Made by a program: the position numbers and the translations under genes. Below, in pieces: positions 1 to 6,048 of a stretch of 6,507 bases of DNA (the stretch's first letter is position 1; every line of letters begins with the position of its first letter). The stretch spans positions 1-6,507 of the forward strand of contig CALELM010000078.1 in assembly GCA_937902665.1 (NCBI GenBank), in the 5' to 3' direction. The notes below the pieces were generated by a model. It was not told the origin of the DNA. It searched no databases and saw nothing but the letters and a program-made list of their open reading frames with translations. Origin of the DNA: an uncultured Selenomonadaceae bacterium. Its GTDB lineage: Bacteria; Bacillota; Negativicutes; Selenomonadales; Selenomonadaceae.

Positions 1-53
1 CGCGAATTGGAGGGAAAATGCTTATGGCATTTTCTTGAACAATGGCGTTATAA
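1..53 (+). repeat. Dispersed repeat, copy 1 (5' truncated by window start)
   Basis: These 53 bases match copy 2 (2540-2592) with one difference, G instead of A at position 4, and match the reverse complement of copy 3. The unit contains a perfect 8-bp inverted repeat, GAAAATGC / GCATTTTC, around TTATG (14-34). It ends with AATGGCGTTATAA, after which the three copies diverge completely. The 5' part is cut off by the window edge. TATAAA at 49-54 resembles a -10 box but has no convincing -35 partner. The repeat points toward yhdT-panF, about 320 bases downstream. The biological role is not known from the sequence. Confidence 0.85.
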
Positions 54-158
54 AAAGAAAACTAAATGGTAAACTGCAAGGATAAATGGAATTTGCGAAA
101 CTTATCTACGTTATTCCAGCAATCCAGTCGGAACGTATCGAATTTTTGGTCTTTCCTA

Positions 159-187
159 TTGGCAAAATCCTTTTTCTGTTGTATGAT
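159..187 (+). promoter_or_regulatory. Probable sigma-70-type promoter of yhdT-panF
   Basis: TTGGCA (159-164) and TATGAT (182-187) each match the housekeeping consensus at five of six positions and are separated by exactly 17 bases. Transcription would begin near 193-196, immediately before a hairpin, giving an untranslated leader of about 175 bases before yhdT. This is the best promoter match upstream of the operon and better than the isolated TATAA of the repeat at 49-54. Confidence 0.55.
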
Positions 188-193
188 GGGGGG

Positions 194-350
194 CGATGGT
201 ACGCAGTGAGCGACCATACATTATGTATTCGTGGATTGGGCATTTTTGACATAGGACCATACGCTGATGGGACTGCCGCATAGTTTTTTGGCTGCAAGAC
301 GATTGTCGTGCGGTCTTTTCTTGAGGCATTCCTGTGGGAGTGCCTTTTTT
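194..350 (+). ncRNA. Structured 5' leader with attenuator (riboswitch-like), class unknown
   Basis: The leader between the promoter and the yhdT ribosome binding site can form several structures. A 5' hairpin pairs ATGGT (196-200) with ACCAT (213-217) and CGC (202-204) with GCG (210-212). A longer stem pairs CCGCA (276-280) with TGCGG (309-313). An intrinsic terminator lies at 324-350. The segment GGGACTGCC (269-277) matches eight of nine bases of the terminator's 3' arm GGGAGTGCC (336-344). It can therefore pair with the terminator's 5' arm (325-332) and act as an antiterminator. ACTGC (272-276) is also complementary to GCAGT (203-207) in the first hairpin, a possible pseudoknot that would hide the antiterminator. 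I could not match it to a known riboswitch class; I looked for hallmarks of TPP, SAM, FMN, lysine, purine, T-box and fluoride RNAs. The pairings were drawn by hand. Confidence 0.45.
324..350 (+). terminator. Intrinsic terminator in the yhdT-panF leader (attenuator)
   Basis: GGCATTCC (325-332) pairs with GGAGTGCC (337-344), including one G-T wobble, around a TGTG loop, and is followed directly by six Ts (345-350). A324 with T345 can extend the stem. It lies between the promoter at 159-187 and the yhdT start at 370, and no complete gene ends upstream of it in this window. It is therefore more likely a conditional terminator than an operon end. Confidence 0.7.
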
Positions 351-369
351 GCGGAAAAAGGAGATCGAG

Positions 370-633
370 ATGACAAACGAAAAAAAGTATGCGCAGGTAC
401 GGAAAGAAGCCATGTACACAGGTCTGGCACTGGTATTTTTAATCCTGTTTTGGATTGTTGCCGGCTTTGGGTTGGCGCAGGTGGACGTGAAGGTGTTCCA
501 TTTGCCGCTTTGGGCAGTGACTTCTTCTGTCGGTGTTTGGGCAATGGCAGTTCTTTTGGTGAAGTTTTTGACCAAGTATGTTTTTGCAGATATGAGCCTT
601 CAGGACGATGAGGAGGTGGAGCAGCGTGGGTAA
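370..633 (+). CDS. yhdT: YhdT family small membrane protein, partner of PanF
   Basis: The product is 87 residues, a typical length for the YhdT (DUF997) family of two-helix inner-membrane proteins. Hydrophobic stretches at about residues 15-37 and 47-68 are the two membrane segments. The N-terminus is charged (MTNEKKYAQVRKEA) and the C-terminus is acidic (DDEEVEQ). The start is set by AAGGAG at 358-363, six bases before ATG; an in-frame ATG at 334 lies inside the leader terminator and is rejected. The last codons overlap the start of panF by 8 bases. The yhdT-panF order is also found in Escherichia coli, which supports the identification. The biochemical role is unproven; an accessory or stabilising subunit of the symporter is the usual guess. 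Confidence 0.85.
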   Translation: MTNEKKYAQVRKEAMYTGLALVFLILFWIVAGFGLAQVDVKVFHLPLWAVTSSVGVWAMAVLLVKFLTKYVFADMSLQDDEEVEQRG

Positions 634-2143
634 TCTTGCAGCGCTTTTTCCTCTGCTTCTCTTTATGGTGGTCATGCTGGGCATCGGCTTTTATGTGCGG
701 CACCAGTCCGAGGGCGGATTTTTGCAGAATTACTTTGTCGGAAACCGAAGCCTTGGCGGATTCGTGCTGGCGATGACGATGGTTGCCACCTACAGCTCTG
801 TCAGTTCTTTTGTTGGCGGCCCCGGCATGGCGTGGCAGATTGGCTTTGGATGGATTTATATGGCAGTTGTGCAGGTGACGGCTGTGTTCCTCGTGCTGGG
901 CATTTTCGGCAAGCGTGTGGCACTTCTTTCCCGCAAGCTGAACGCCGTGACGGTGGTGGATATCATCCGTGCCCGCTATCGCTCGGATTTTTTGGCGGCA
1001 ATGGCTGCTTTCATCATTGTGCTGTTCTTCTGTGGAACGATGACAGCGCAGTTTGTTGGCGGCGCAAAGCTGTTTTCTGCCGTGACGGGTTACGGCTATG
1101 AGATGGGGCTGCTTCTTTTTGGTTTGGTTGTGGTTGTCTATACTGCAATCGGCGGTTTTCGTGCCGTTGCGTTGACGGATACCTGCTGTGCTGTCATTAT
1201 GATGATCGGCATTGTCCTTTTGCTTTATTACGTCTTGCAGGCAGGCGGCGGCTATGATGCCATCATGACGAGCATTGAGACGAACCATCCAGAGATGCTT
1301 GACCCGCTTTCCTTTGGCAATATGCCAATCGGGCTTTACCTGACGCAGTGGATTTTGGTTGGTATCTGCACGATTGCCCTGCCGCAGTCCGTGGTGCGTG
1401 GGATTAGCTACAAGGACACGAAGGGGCTTCATCATGCCATGCTGATTGGTACGGCTGTGGTTGGCTTTATGAATATCGGCGTGAATTTTACGGGTATTTT
1501 GGCGCACGGCGTGCTGACAGACCCTGTTTCCGCTTACGGGACGGTGGACAACATCATTCCGGCGACAATCGTTCAGGTCATGCCGCCCTCTTTGGTCGGC
1601 CTTGCGATTATTGGCCCGCTGGCGGCTTCTATTTCGACAATTTCTGGTCTTTTGATTGTGGCTTCCTCTGCCATCATCAAGGACGTTTACCTCCATTACA
1701 GGGAAAAGAAGGGTGTTGAGACTTCGGCTCGGCGCTTGCGTGGGCTTTCCATGCTGGTAACGGCAGTAATCGGCGTGGTTGTGTTCTTTATTGCCTTGAC
1801 TCCGCCGAGTGTGATTTGGCTTATCAATATGTTTGCTTTTGGCGGACTGGAAACAGCATTCTTTTGGACATTGCTTTTGGGACTGTTCTGGCGAAAGGCG
1901 AACAAGCTGGGGGCGCTCCTCTCTATGGGAGGCGGAACGATTGTCTACTGCGTGACGCAGGGACTTGGGTTTAAGCTGATGGGACTTCATCAGATTACGA
2001 TCGGCATTAGCTGTTCCTTGCTGTTCTTCTTGGTGGGGACGTATCTTGGCAAGCAGGAAGACTCCAGTGTCCTTCGGGTATTCTTCCCTGAGAAAAAGGA
2101 AAAGATTCCCGTACGGCAGACCGCTAAAACGTATAATTGCTAA
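626..2143 (+). CDS. panF: Sodium/pantothenate symporter PanF (SSS family)
   Basis: This is an inner-membrane transporter of the sodium:solute symporter family, expected to import pantothenate with Na+. From the GTG start it is 505 residues with about 12-13 hydrophobic helices. The early segment FVGNRSLGG (residues 37-45) followed by TYSSVSSFVGGPG (55-67) is typical of PanF. SISTISGLL, with Ser-Thr at 337-338, corresponds to the Na+-coordinating Ser-Thr of PutP-type symporters. The GTG at 626 is preferred because AGGAGG at 611-616 sits nine bases upstream. The alternative ATG at 608 would place this ribosome binding site inside the gene. The GTG start overlaps yhdT by 8 bases, which suggests translational coupling. 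Pairing with YhdT makes pantothenate a better substrate guess than proline or sugars, but specificity is inferred. Expression is probably controlled by the upstream attenuator. Confidence 0.88.
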   Translation: MGNLAALFPLLLFMVVMLGIGFYVRHQSEGGFLQNYFVGNRSLGGFVLAMTMVATYSSVSSFVGGPGMAWQIGFGWIYMAVVQVTAVFLVLGIFGKRVALLSRKLNAVTVVDIIRARYRSDFLAAMAAFIIVLFFCGTMTAQFVGGAKLFSAVTGYGYEMGLLLFGLVVVVYTAIGGFRAVALTDTCCAVIMMIGIVLLLYYVLQAGGGYDAIMTSIETNHPEMLDPLSFGNMPIGLYLTQWILVGICTIALPQSVVRGISYKDTKGLHHAMLIGTAVVGFMNIGVNFTGILAHGVLTDPVSAYGTVDNIIPATIVQVMPPSLVGLAIIGPLAASISTISGLLIVASSAIIKDVYLHYREKKGVETSARRLRGLSMLVTAVIGVVVFFIALTPPSVIWLINMFAFGGLETAFFWTLLLGLFWRKANKLGALLSMGGGTIVYCVTQGLGFKLMGLHQITIGISCSLLFFLVGTYLGKQEDSSVLRVFFPEKKEKIPVRQTAKTYNC

Positions 2144-2250
2144 ATGAACGAAAATATTGGGTCTATACTGATATTGAAAAGAGATGTAGGGCTATTTTCA
2201 ATGATAAACTAGGTAAGCTGGATTTCAATTCGCTGAAAGGATTGAAATAG
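2137..2250 (+). pseudogene. Unrecognised 37-codon ORF or gene remnant after panF
   Basis: A frame opened by TTG at 2137, just after an in-frame TAA at 2134-2136, runs to TAG at 2248. It includes the stretch KYWVYTDIEKRCRAIFNDKL and ends in FNSLKGLK. The composition is protein-like, with aromatic and charged residues and no low-complexity runs. There is no ribosome binding site, the start overlaps the panF end, and no family is recognised. It could be the C-terminal relic of a lost gene, such as a mobile-element protein, or simply an open frame. The strong terminator at 2316 could have served either panF or the lost gene. Confidence 0.25.
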
Positions 2251-2315
2251 TTGTGATGGCATGGTATAACTAAAACCAAGCTAGAAAGAAGTTGGACAAC
2301 TTCATATGGAACAGC

Positions 2316-2355
2316 GAAACGCCACGGTCTGGACACCGTGGCGTTTCTGCTTTTT
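2316..2355 (+). terminator. Intrinsic terminator downstream of panF
   Basis: A perfect 13-bp stem, GAAACGCCACGGT (2316-2328) with ACCGTGGCGTTTC (2335-2347), closes a CTGGAC loop and is followed by a T run at 2351-2355. A smaller palindrome, GAAGTT-GGAC-AACTTC (2288-2303), precedes it. It ends the yhdT-panF transcript about 170 bases after the panF stop codon. Confidence 0.85.
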
Positions 2356-2398
2356 AGAGAGAGCTACCTGGAAATTATACCATGATTTTGAATTTTAT

Positions 2399-2531
2399 GC
2401 AGGGAAGGAGTTTTCCCTGTTTGGGAGAAACTATTAAACAAAATAACGAGCTAAAGATGTCCCCTTCTTCAACAGCTTGCTGTAAGTGGGGGAAGCCAAA
2501 TTTTAACAAGCGGTGAGCATATCTCCCGCTT
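2399..2531 (+). other. Intergenic stretch with three successive hairpins
   Basis: No convincing gene is seen between the terminator at 2355 and the repeat at 2530. Three foldable elements follow one another. CAGGGAA (2400-2406) pairs with TTCCCTG (2413-2419). CCCC, CTT and ACAGC (2461-2476) pair with GCTGT, AAG and GGGG (2479-2492), with small internal loops. AAGCGG plus GAG (2508-2517) pair with CTC plus CCGCTT (2523-2531), with a single T bulge. The last stem runs directly into repeat copy 2, so the repeat unit may really be longer than 63 bases. A 43-codon frame starting ATG at 2307 crosses the terminator and is not thought to be a gene. The function is unknown; a non-coding RNA or the end of a non-autonomous mobile element would fit. 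Confidence 0.4.
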
Positions 2532-2592
2532 CGTTGAAACGCAAATTGGAGGGAAAATGCTTATGGCATTTTCTTGAACAATGGCGTTATAA
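2530..2592 (+). repeat. Dispersed repeat, copy 2 (complete within the shared 63 bases)
   Basis: All 63 bases are shared with the reverse complement of copy 3 (6445-6507) with one difference, and the last 53 bases with copy 1. Landmarks are CGTTGAAACG at the 5' side, the palindrome GAAAATGC-TTATG-GCATTTTC (2553-2573), and the terminal GGCGTTATAA. In this copy the next base makes TATAAT (2588-2593), a consensus -10 box. It lies 15 bases before the ribosome binding site of the CBS gene, but no good -35 box is seen at the right distance. It may supply part of the CBS gene promoter. Confidence 0.88.
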
Positions 2593-2621
2593 TGGGAGAA
2601 TTTTGACGGGGAGGGATTTTT

Positions 2622-3089
2622 ATGAAGGTCAGGGACATTATGACGCAGGATGTGGTGACGGTTCGTTCCAGTACGACGATTGCAGAGCTGGCGAAGCTGC
2701 TTGTGGAGAAGGACATCTCAGGTGTTCCCGTGGTGGATGCGGCGGGACAGATTCGAGGGATCGTGAGCGAGGGTGACTTGATGCGGAAGGAAATCGCTCC
2801 CCTGCCGCCGGATTATTTCTGTCTCTTGGGGGCGATTATTTATTTCCACGGCATGCAGGAATATCAGGAATCCTTCCGCAAGTTCTCGGCTGTGACGGCA
2901 GGAGAGATCATGACGGAGCAGGTGGTTTCCATCAAGGAGGACGAGGATGTGAGCCAAGTAGCAAAGATTATGCTGGCACGCCAAATCAAGAGGCTTCCCG
3001 TTGTTGACGAAAATGACGTGCTGGTCGGAATCGTCAGCCGAAGGGATATCGTGAAGATGATGATAGAAAAGCCGAATGATAGTGAATAA
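2622..3089 (+). CDS. Tandem CBS-domain protein
   Basis: This is a soluble 155-residue protein made almost only of two CBS domains, the pair that forms a Bateman module binding adenine nucleotides such as AMP, ATP or c-di-AMP in other proteins. The first domain covers about residues 1-57, from DIMTQDVVTV to GIVSEGDLMR. The second covers about 94-148, from EIMTEQVVSI to GIVSRRDIVK. The linker (58-93) is rich in aromatic residues. The start is supported by GGGGAGGG at 2608-2615, six bases before ATG. There is no fused enzyme, channel or DNA-binding domain, so its target cannot be told from the sequence. It is a single-gene unit between repeat copy 2 and the terminator at 3098-3140. Stand-alone CBS proteins of this size are common in Firmicutes. 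Confidence 0.9.
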   Translation: MKVRDIMTQDVVTVRSSTTIAELAKLLVEKDISGVPVVDAAGQIRGIVSEGDLMRKEIAPLPPDYFCLLGAIIYFHGMQEYQESFRKFSAVTAGEIMTEQVVSIKEDEDVSQVAKIMLARQIKRLPVVDENDVLVGIVSRRDIVKMMIEKPNDSE

Positions 3090-3097
3090 GGCATGGC

Positions 3098-3140
3098 AAA
3101 ACGGCACAATTCCCAATGGCAGGGAACTGTGCCGTTTTTT
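3098..3140. terminator. Intrinsic terminator between convergent genes, probably bidirectional
   Basis: ACGGCACA and TTCCC (3101-3113) pair with GGGAA and TGTGCCGT (3122-3135), with one A-C mismatch, around a seven-base loop. Six Ts follow on the plus strand (3135-3140). On the minus strand the stem is followed by a shorter T run, from the As at 3098-3101. It sits 8 bases after the CBS gene stop and 12 bases beyond the azlD stop on the other strand, so it can end both transcripts. It is stronger in the plus direction. Confidence 0.85.
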
Positions 3141-3152
3141 GCCGTACGGTTT

Positions 3153-3461
3153 CTAGCATAGGAGAAGCTCTGCCAGAAACACGACAACACAGCAAAGGGC
3201 AGAGACTTGAAAGAGGCTTGCACCGAACCATGCAAGGAGAATGCCGACAAGGAGCGCGGCACCTCCTGCTATCGGCGTGCGGGTAGCATGGAGGATGGCA
3301 GGAAAGGTCATGACGGCAAGCGTCACATAGGGGACATAGTAGAGGAAGGATTTCAGGAACGGGTTCTTGATTTGTTTCCGTATGAGCGTCAGCGGGAGAA
3401 TTCGGATAGCGAGCGTGACGGCGGACATGACCAAGAGGTAAATATAGATGTTATGCTGCAT
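3153..3461 (-). CDS. azlD: AzlD family branched-chain amino acid transport subunit
   Basis: The product is a 102-residue, very hydrophobic inner-membrane protein of the AzlD family, the small subunit that works with AzlC in export of branched-chain amino acids and analogues such as azaleucine. The sequence fits the family in length and in the early pattern AVTLAIRILPL (residues 14-24) followed by three further hydrophobic segments. The ATG at 3461 is chosen because AAAGGAGG lies six bases upstream; the longer in-frame start at 3500 lacks such a site. It overlaps the end of azlC by 11 bases, which implies translational coupling and co-expression. The pairing with azlC makes the identification firm, although substrate specificity is inferred from the family. 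Confidence 0.85.
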   Translation of the reverse strand: MQHNIYIYLLVMSAVTLAIRILPLTLIRKQIKNPFLKSFLYYVPYVTLAVMTFPAILHATRTPIAGGAALLVGILLAWFGASLFQVSALCCVVVFLAELLLC

Positions 3462-4188
3462 GATTTTCCTCCTTTGCCACAGGGAAGAGCCATGCAGCAC
3501 CGGCAGACAGGAGAACGGTCAAAAGAATCGTGCGCGTGCCGCTGGAAAGCTCCATGAGTCCCGGCAGCTGGGAAGCTATAAAGCTGGCAGCAAAGCTTAG
3601 GATAACGAGAACGCCAACGACACGATCCGTATGTGCCGGCGGAATGATGATAGCAAGGAACATGCCGTAGAGGGCAACGCTCAAGGCACTGACAGCTTCC
3701 AAGGGGAGGACATTTCCAGCAATGATGCCGAGCGCTGTCCCGACAGACCAGCCGGGCAGGGCAACGAGCATAGCGCCATAATTGTAGCAAGGCTCGATAC
3801 AGCCGGGACGGCCAACGGAAATGCCGAAAATCTCGTCCGTCAAGTCGAAGCCGACAAAAATGCGATGCCAGATGGAGGTATCTGGCGCAAATTTTTGGCT
3901 GATAACGCAGCTCATCAAGAGATAGCGGGCATTTGCGACCAGCGTGATGACAGCGATTTCGAGATAGCCGGCATCCGTGGCAATCGTGGTAAAGGCGGCA
4001 TACTCCCCAGCCGATGCATTATTGAAAAAACTGGCGAGAAATCCCTGAAAGGGGGTAAGTCCTGCATTTTTTGCGGCAATGCCAAGCGTAAAGGATACGA
4101 CAAAATAACCAAGCGCAATGGGAATACCATCGCGGACACCGTCATGGAATGCCTGCCGCTTGCTTTGCAGCAGAGTTTTTTTTAGCAT
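3451..4188 (-). CDS. azlC: AzlC family branched-chain amino acid permease
   Basis: This is the large membrane subunit of the AzlCD exporter, 245 residues from the chosen start, normal for the family. Family-like features are FHDGVRDGIPIALGYFVVSF near the N-terminus (residues 14-33), NNASAGEYAAF (56-66), and NARYLLMS (86-93), the counterpart of the conserved ARH/ARY segment. Several further hydrophobic helices follow. The ATG at 4188 is preferred over an in-frame ATG at 4251 because a GGAG site lies eight bases upstream. The longer start would also overlap the promoter at 4220-4248. In Bacillus subtilis, azlCD overexpression gives 4-azaleucine resistance. No Lrp/AzlB-type regulator gene is present in this window. 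Confidence 0.88.
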   Translation of the reverse strand: MLKKTLLQSKRQAFHDGVRDGIPIALGYFVVSFTLGIAAKNAGLTPFQGFLASFFNNASAGEYAAFTTIATDAGYLEIAVITLVANARYLLMSCVISQKFAPDTSIWHRIFVGFDLTDEIFGISVGRPGCIEPCYNYGAMLVALPGWSVGTALGIIAGNVLPLEAVSALSVALYGMFLAIIIPPAHTDRVVGVLVILSFAASFIASQLPGLMELSSGTRTILLTVLLSAGAAWLFPVAKEENHAA

Positions 4189-4219
4189 GATATCAACTCC
4201 AAAGATAGGATACCTGCTT

Positions 4220-4248
4220 ATTTTATGACTTTTTAGCCAGACTGTAAA
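4220..4248 (-). promoter_or_regulatory. Promoter of azlCD
   Basis: On the minus strand, TTTACA (4248-4243) is separated by 17 bases from TAAAAT (4225-4220). Each hexamer has one mismatch to the housekeeping consensus. The expected start point near 4213 lies about 25 bases before the azlC start codon and just upstream of its ribosome binding site. It allows azlCD to be expressed independently of the MutS-like gene, which ends 81 bases upstream without a visible terminator. Confidence 0.6.
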
Positions 4249-4269
4249 CATTTTGCGGCGGAAATGGGC

Positions 4270-6048
4270 TTATTTTAGGATTCCCGCCATTTTCAGCAGG
4301 TATTGCGCATTGGTCGTGCGGCAGCGCCCGGGCTTGATTTTGAAGTCAAACTGGATCTTGTCGTCCATGTAATGCTCTTCAAAGTGGCAGTTCGTTACGG
4401 GGAGGTCGTTTTCGGAGGCAAGGTCGCAAAGCTCAAAGTCGTGGGTGGTTACAAGGGTAATGCACCAAGGGCAGGTGAGCTGGCGAATGGCCTCTCGTGC
4501 GCCGATAATGCGGTCAGCGGAATTTGTTCCCTTGAATATTTCATCAATGCACAGGAGAAGCGGCTGTTGCTGGCCGCAGGCTTCCATCATGCTCTTGATA
4601 CGGAGAAGCTCTGCGTAGAAGGTGGAAAGCCCCTTCGTGATATCGTCATTGACACGGATGGAAGTATGGACATGGAGCAGTGTCAAGGCAAATTCACCGG
4701 CACAGACGGGAGCGCCGGCATAGGCGAGGATAACGGAGCCGGCAAGCGTCCGCATGTAGGTGGTCTTGCCTGACATGTTGGATCCCGTGATAATGACCGT
4801 TCCGGCAGACAGGTGGAAATCATTGGGAACGGCTTGCTCCTCGGGGAGCAGAAGGGAAACCATGTCGCTGGCTTCGATTTCGGGAGATATGTTTTCAAGG
4901 ATTTTCGGAAAGGTAATGGTTTCTCTCGTATGCCCGATGGTGGCAAGGGAGAGAAGAACCTCGAATTCTGCCCATGCATCGAGCCATTCCCTCAGATGCT
5001 TTGCGGAACTCTCATGCCAGCGAAGGTACTGGGAAACGCAGTGGAAATCCCAAAGCAGGAAGAGATTGGAAAAGAACAGGAAGAATATGTTTTTCCGCAT
5101 GCTCACCATGTCAGCGAGCCTTGCCATGCGCCGAAGCGTGGCAGCAGCATTCGCTCCTTGCTCCAGCTGGCTGCGAAGATTTTTGAAATGCGGTGCATGG
5201 AGGTCTGATTTTTCCAAAAGTGAAAAGATTGCTTCATAAAGATGAAGCTCACGATGAATGTGTGACAACGGTTTCAATGTTTGGCTGTGCGTGTTCAGGA
5301 AGAAAAGGAAAAGCATAAGTTGCAAGCAAAGGAAGGTAGCGGGGAGAAAGATGCTGGCAATGCCAAGGGAGGCAAGAAGCATGAAAAGCATGGACAGGAC
5401 AGGGAGGGAAATGGAGATTGCCTTGAGAGCGGAGTTCATTTGCGGAGTACTGTGTTCTATGCTGTTCAAAAGCTCCGTGGTATCGTGCCCATCGGGAAGA
5501 AGCTTTCCAAGAGCCTCCAGCTTCGTGCAGAGAAGCTGATGGCGCATCAGTTCGGAAACTGCCTGTTGGCGGTTCCTGACTTGTGCCGGATCGGGAGGGG
5601 TTGGCGAAAGCGATGCGGCAAGGCGGTCACGTCCTGCCTTTGTGCGCGCGCAGCAGATGTACTGGTAGATGGAAGCGTTGCCAAAAATATTAAGATCGAT
5701 ATCCTGTGGGCGGTTTGCTTCCAGATATTCCTTTCCGTCCAAGGGAAAGTTCTTCCATGTTCCGTCGCAGCGGGAGAGGTAGGAGGAAAGAACACCAAGA
5801 TGGCTGTGAAGCAGGAGAAGATTGTGCTTGATGCGGTTGTGCGTCCGTACCAAGAGAACGAAGAGCAGGAACAACGCCGAGGCAACGACGAAGAACACGG
5901 GATATCCGTCATATCCTCCGGCAAGGGCAAATACCATGCCGATAAAGCAGGCACTTCGCAGGAACATAATGTGCTGCGACTTTTTTTGCATATGTATTTC
6001 AAGGGAGAGGCTGTGTTCTCGTGAAGAACGATAAAAATCTTTTTTCAT
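4270..6048 (-). CDS. Membrane-anchored MutS-family ATPase
   Basis: The product is 592 residues. The C-terminal half is a complete MutS-type ABC ATPase: Walker A GSNMSGKTT (422-430), the MutS signature region SIRVNDDITKGLSTFYAEL (463-481), Walker B LLLCIDE (497-503) and the His-loop TTHD (534-537). The segment DLNIFGNASIYQY (118-130) followed by RNRQQAV (158-164) resembles the start of the MutS core (domain III). There is no N-terminal mismatch-binding domain with the Phe-X-Glu motif. Instead hydrophobic segments lie at about 28-45, 49-67, 210-229 and 231-252, with a possible fifth at 319-333. It is therefore unlikely to do mismatch repair in the MutS manner. Such membrane MutS-like proteins are annotated in many Firmicutes and Bacteroidetes without known function. 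The start is supported by GAGG nine bases upstream, and the ATG overlaps the stop codon of a 45-codon ORF. Confidence 0.85.
   Translation of the reverse strand: MKKDFYRSSREHSLSLEIHMQKKSQHIMFLRSACFIGMVFALAGGYDGYPVFFVVASALFLLFVLLVRTHNRIKHNLLLLHSHLGVLSSYLSRCDGTWKNFPLDGKEYLEANRPQDIDLNIFGNASIYQYICCARTKAGRDRLAASLSPTPPDPAQVRNRQQAVSELMRHQLLCTKLEALGKLLPDGHDTTELLNSIEHSTPQMNSALKAISISLPVLSMLFMLLASLGIASIFLPATFLCLQLMLFLFFLNTHSQTLKPLSHIHRELHLYEAIFSLLEKSDLHAPHFKNLRSQLEQGANAAATLRRMARLADMVSMRKNIFFLFFSNLFLLWDFHCVSQYLRWHESSAKHLREWLDAWAEFEVLLSLATIGHTRETITFPKILENISPEIEASDMVSLLLPEEQAVPNDFHLSAGTVIITGSNMSGKTTYMRTLAGSVILAYAGAPVCAGEFALTLLHVHTSIRVNDDITKGLSTFYAELLRIKSMMEACGQQQPLLLCIDEIFKGTNSADRIIGAREAIRQLTCPWCITLVTTHDFELCDLASENDLPVTNCHFEEHYMDDKIQFDFKIKPGRCRTTNAQYLLKMAGILK

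Noticed and set aside
188..280. Resemblance to the fluoride riboswitch (GGCGATGG followed later by GCTGATGG and a possible loop pseudoknot)
   Set aside because: The two landmarks are about 60 bases further apart than in that compact RNA. The conserved AAAC segment and the final CTCCTAC-like segment are missing, and the downstream genes are not fluoride exporters. It is kept only as an unclassified leader.
86..283. A 65-codon plus-strand ORF upstream of yhdT
   Set aside because: AAGGA is only three bases from the ATG, too close for a good ribosome binding site. A strong promoter (159-187) and the structured leader lie inside it, and the product is unrecognised. A non-coding leader explains the region better.
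221..1990. A 589-codon open frame antisense to panF
   Set aside because: The translation is extremely rich in His, Arg, Lys, Gln and Asn, with no family features. It is the mirror of a hydrophobic membrane-protein gene whose codon bias removes stops from the opposite strand. The sense frame is clearly PanF.
2574..2593. TTGAAC and TATAAT of the repeat as a complete promoter
   Set aside because: Only 8 bases separate the two hexamers, far less than the 16-18 needed. Only the TATAAT part could serve as a -10 box, with a different and weak -35 region.
2513..2776. An 87-codon frame reading through repeat copy 2
   Set aside because: It starts with GTG inside a hairpin, has no ribosome binding site, is largely translated repeat, and overlaps the CBS gene in another frame.
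5281..6024. A 247-codon plus-strand frame opposite the MutS-like gene
   Set aside because: It has low-complexity charged composition, no ribosome binding site and no recognisable domain. It lies wholly opposite a gene with convincing ATPase motifs and membrane segments.
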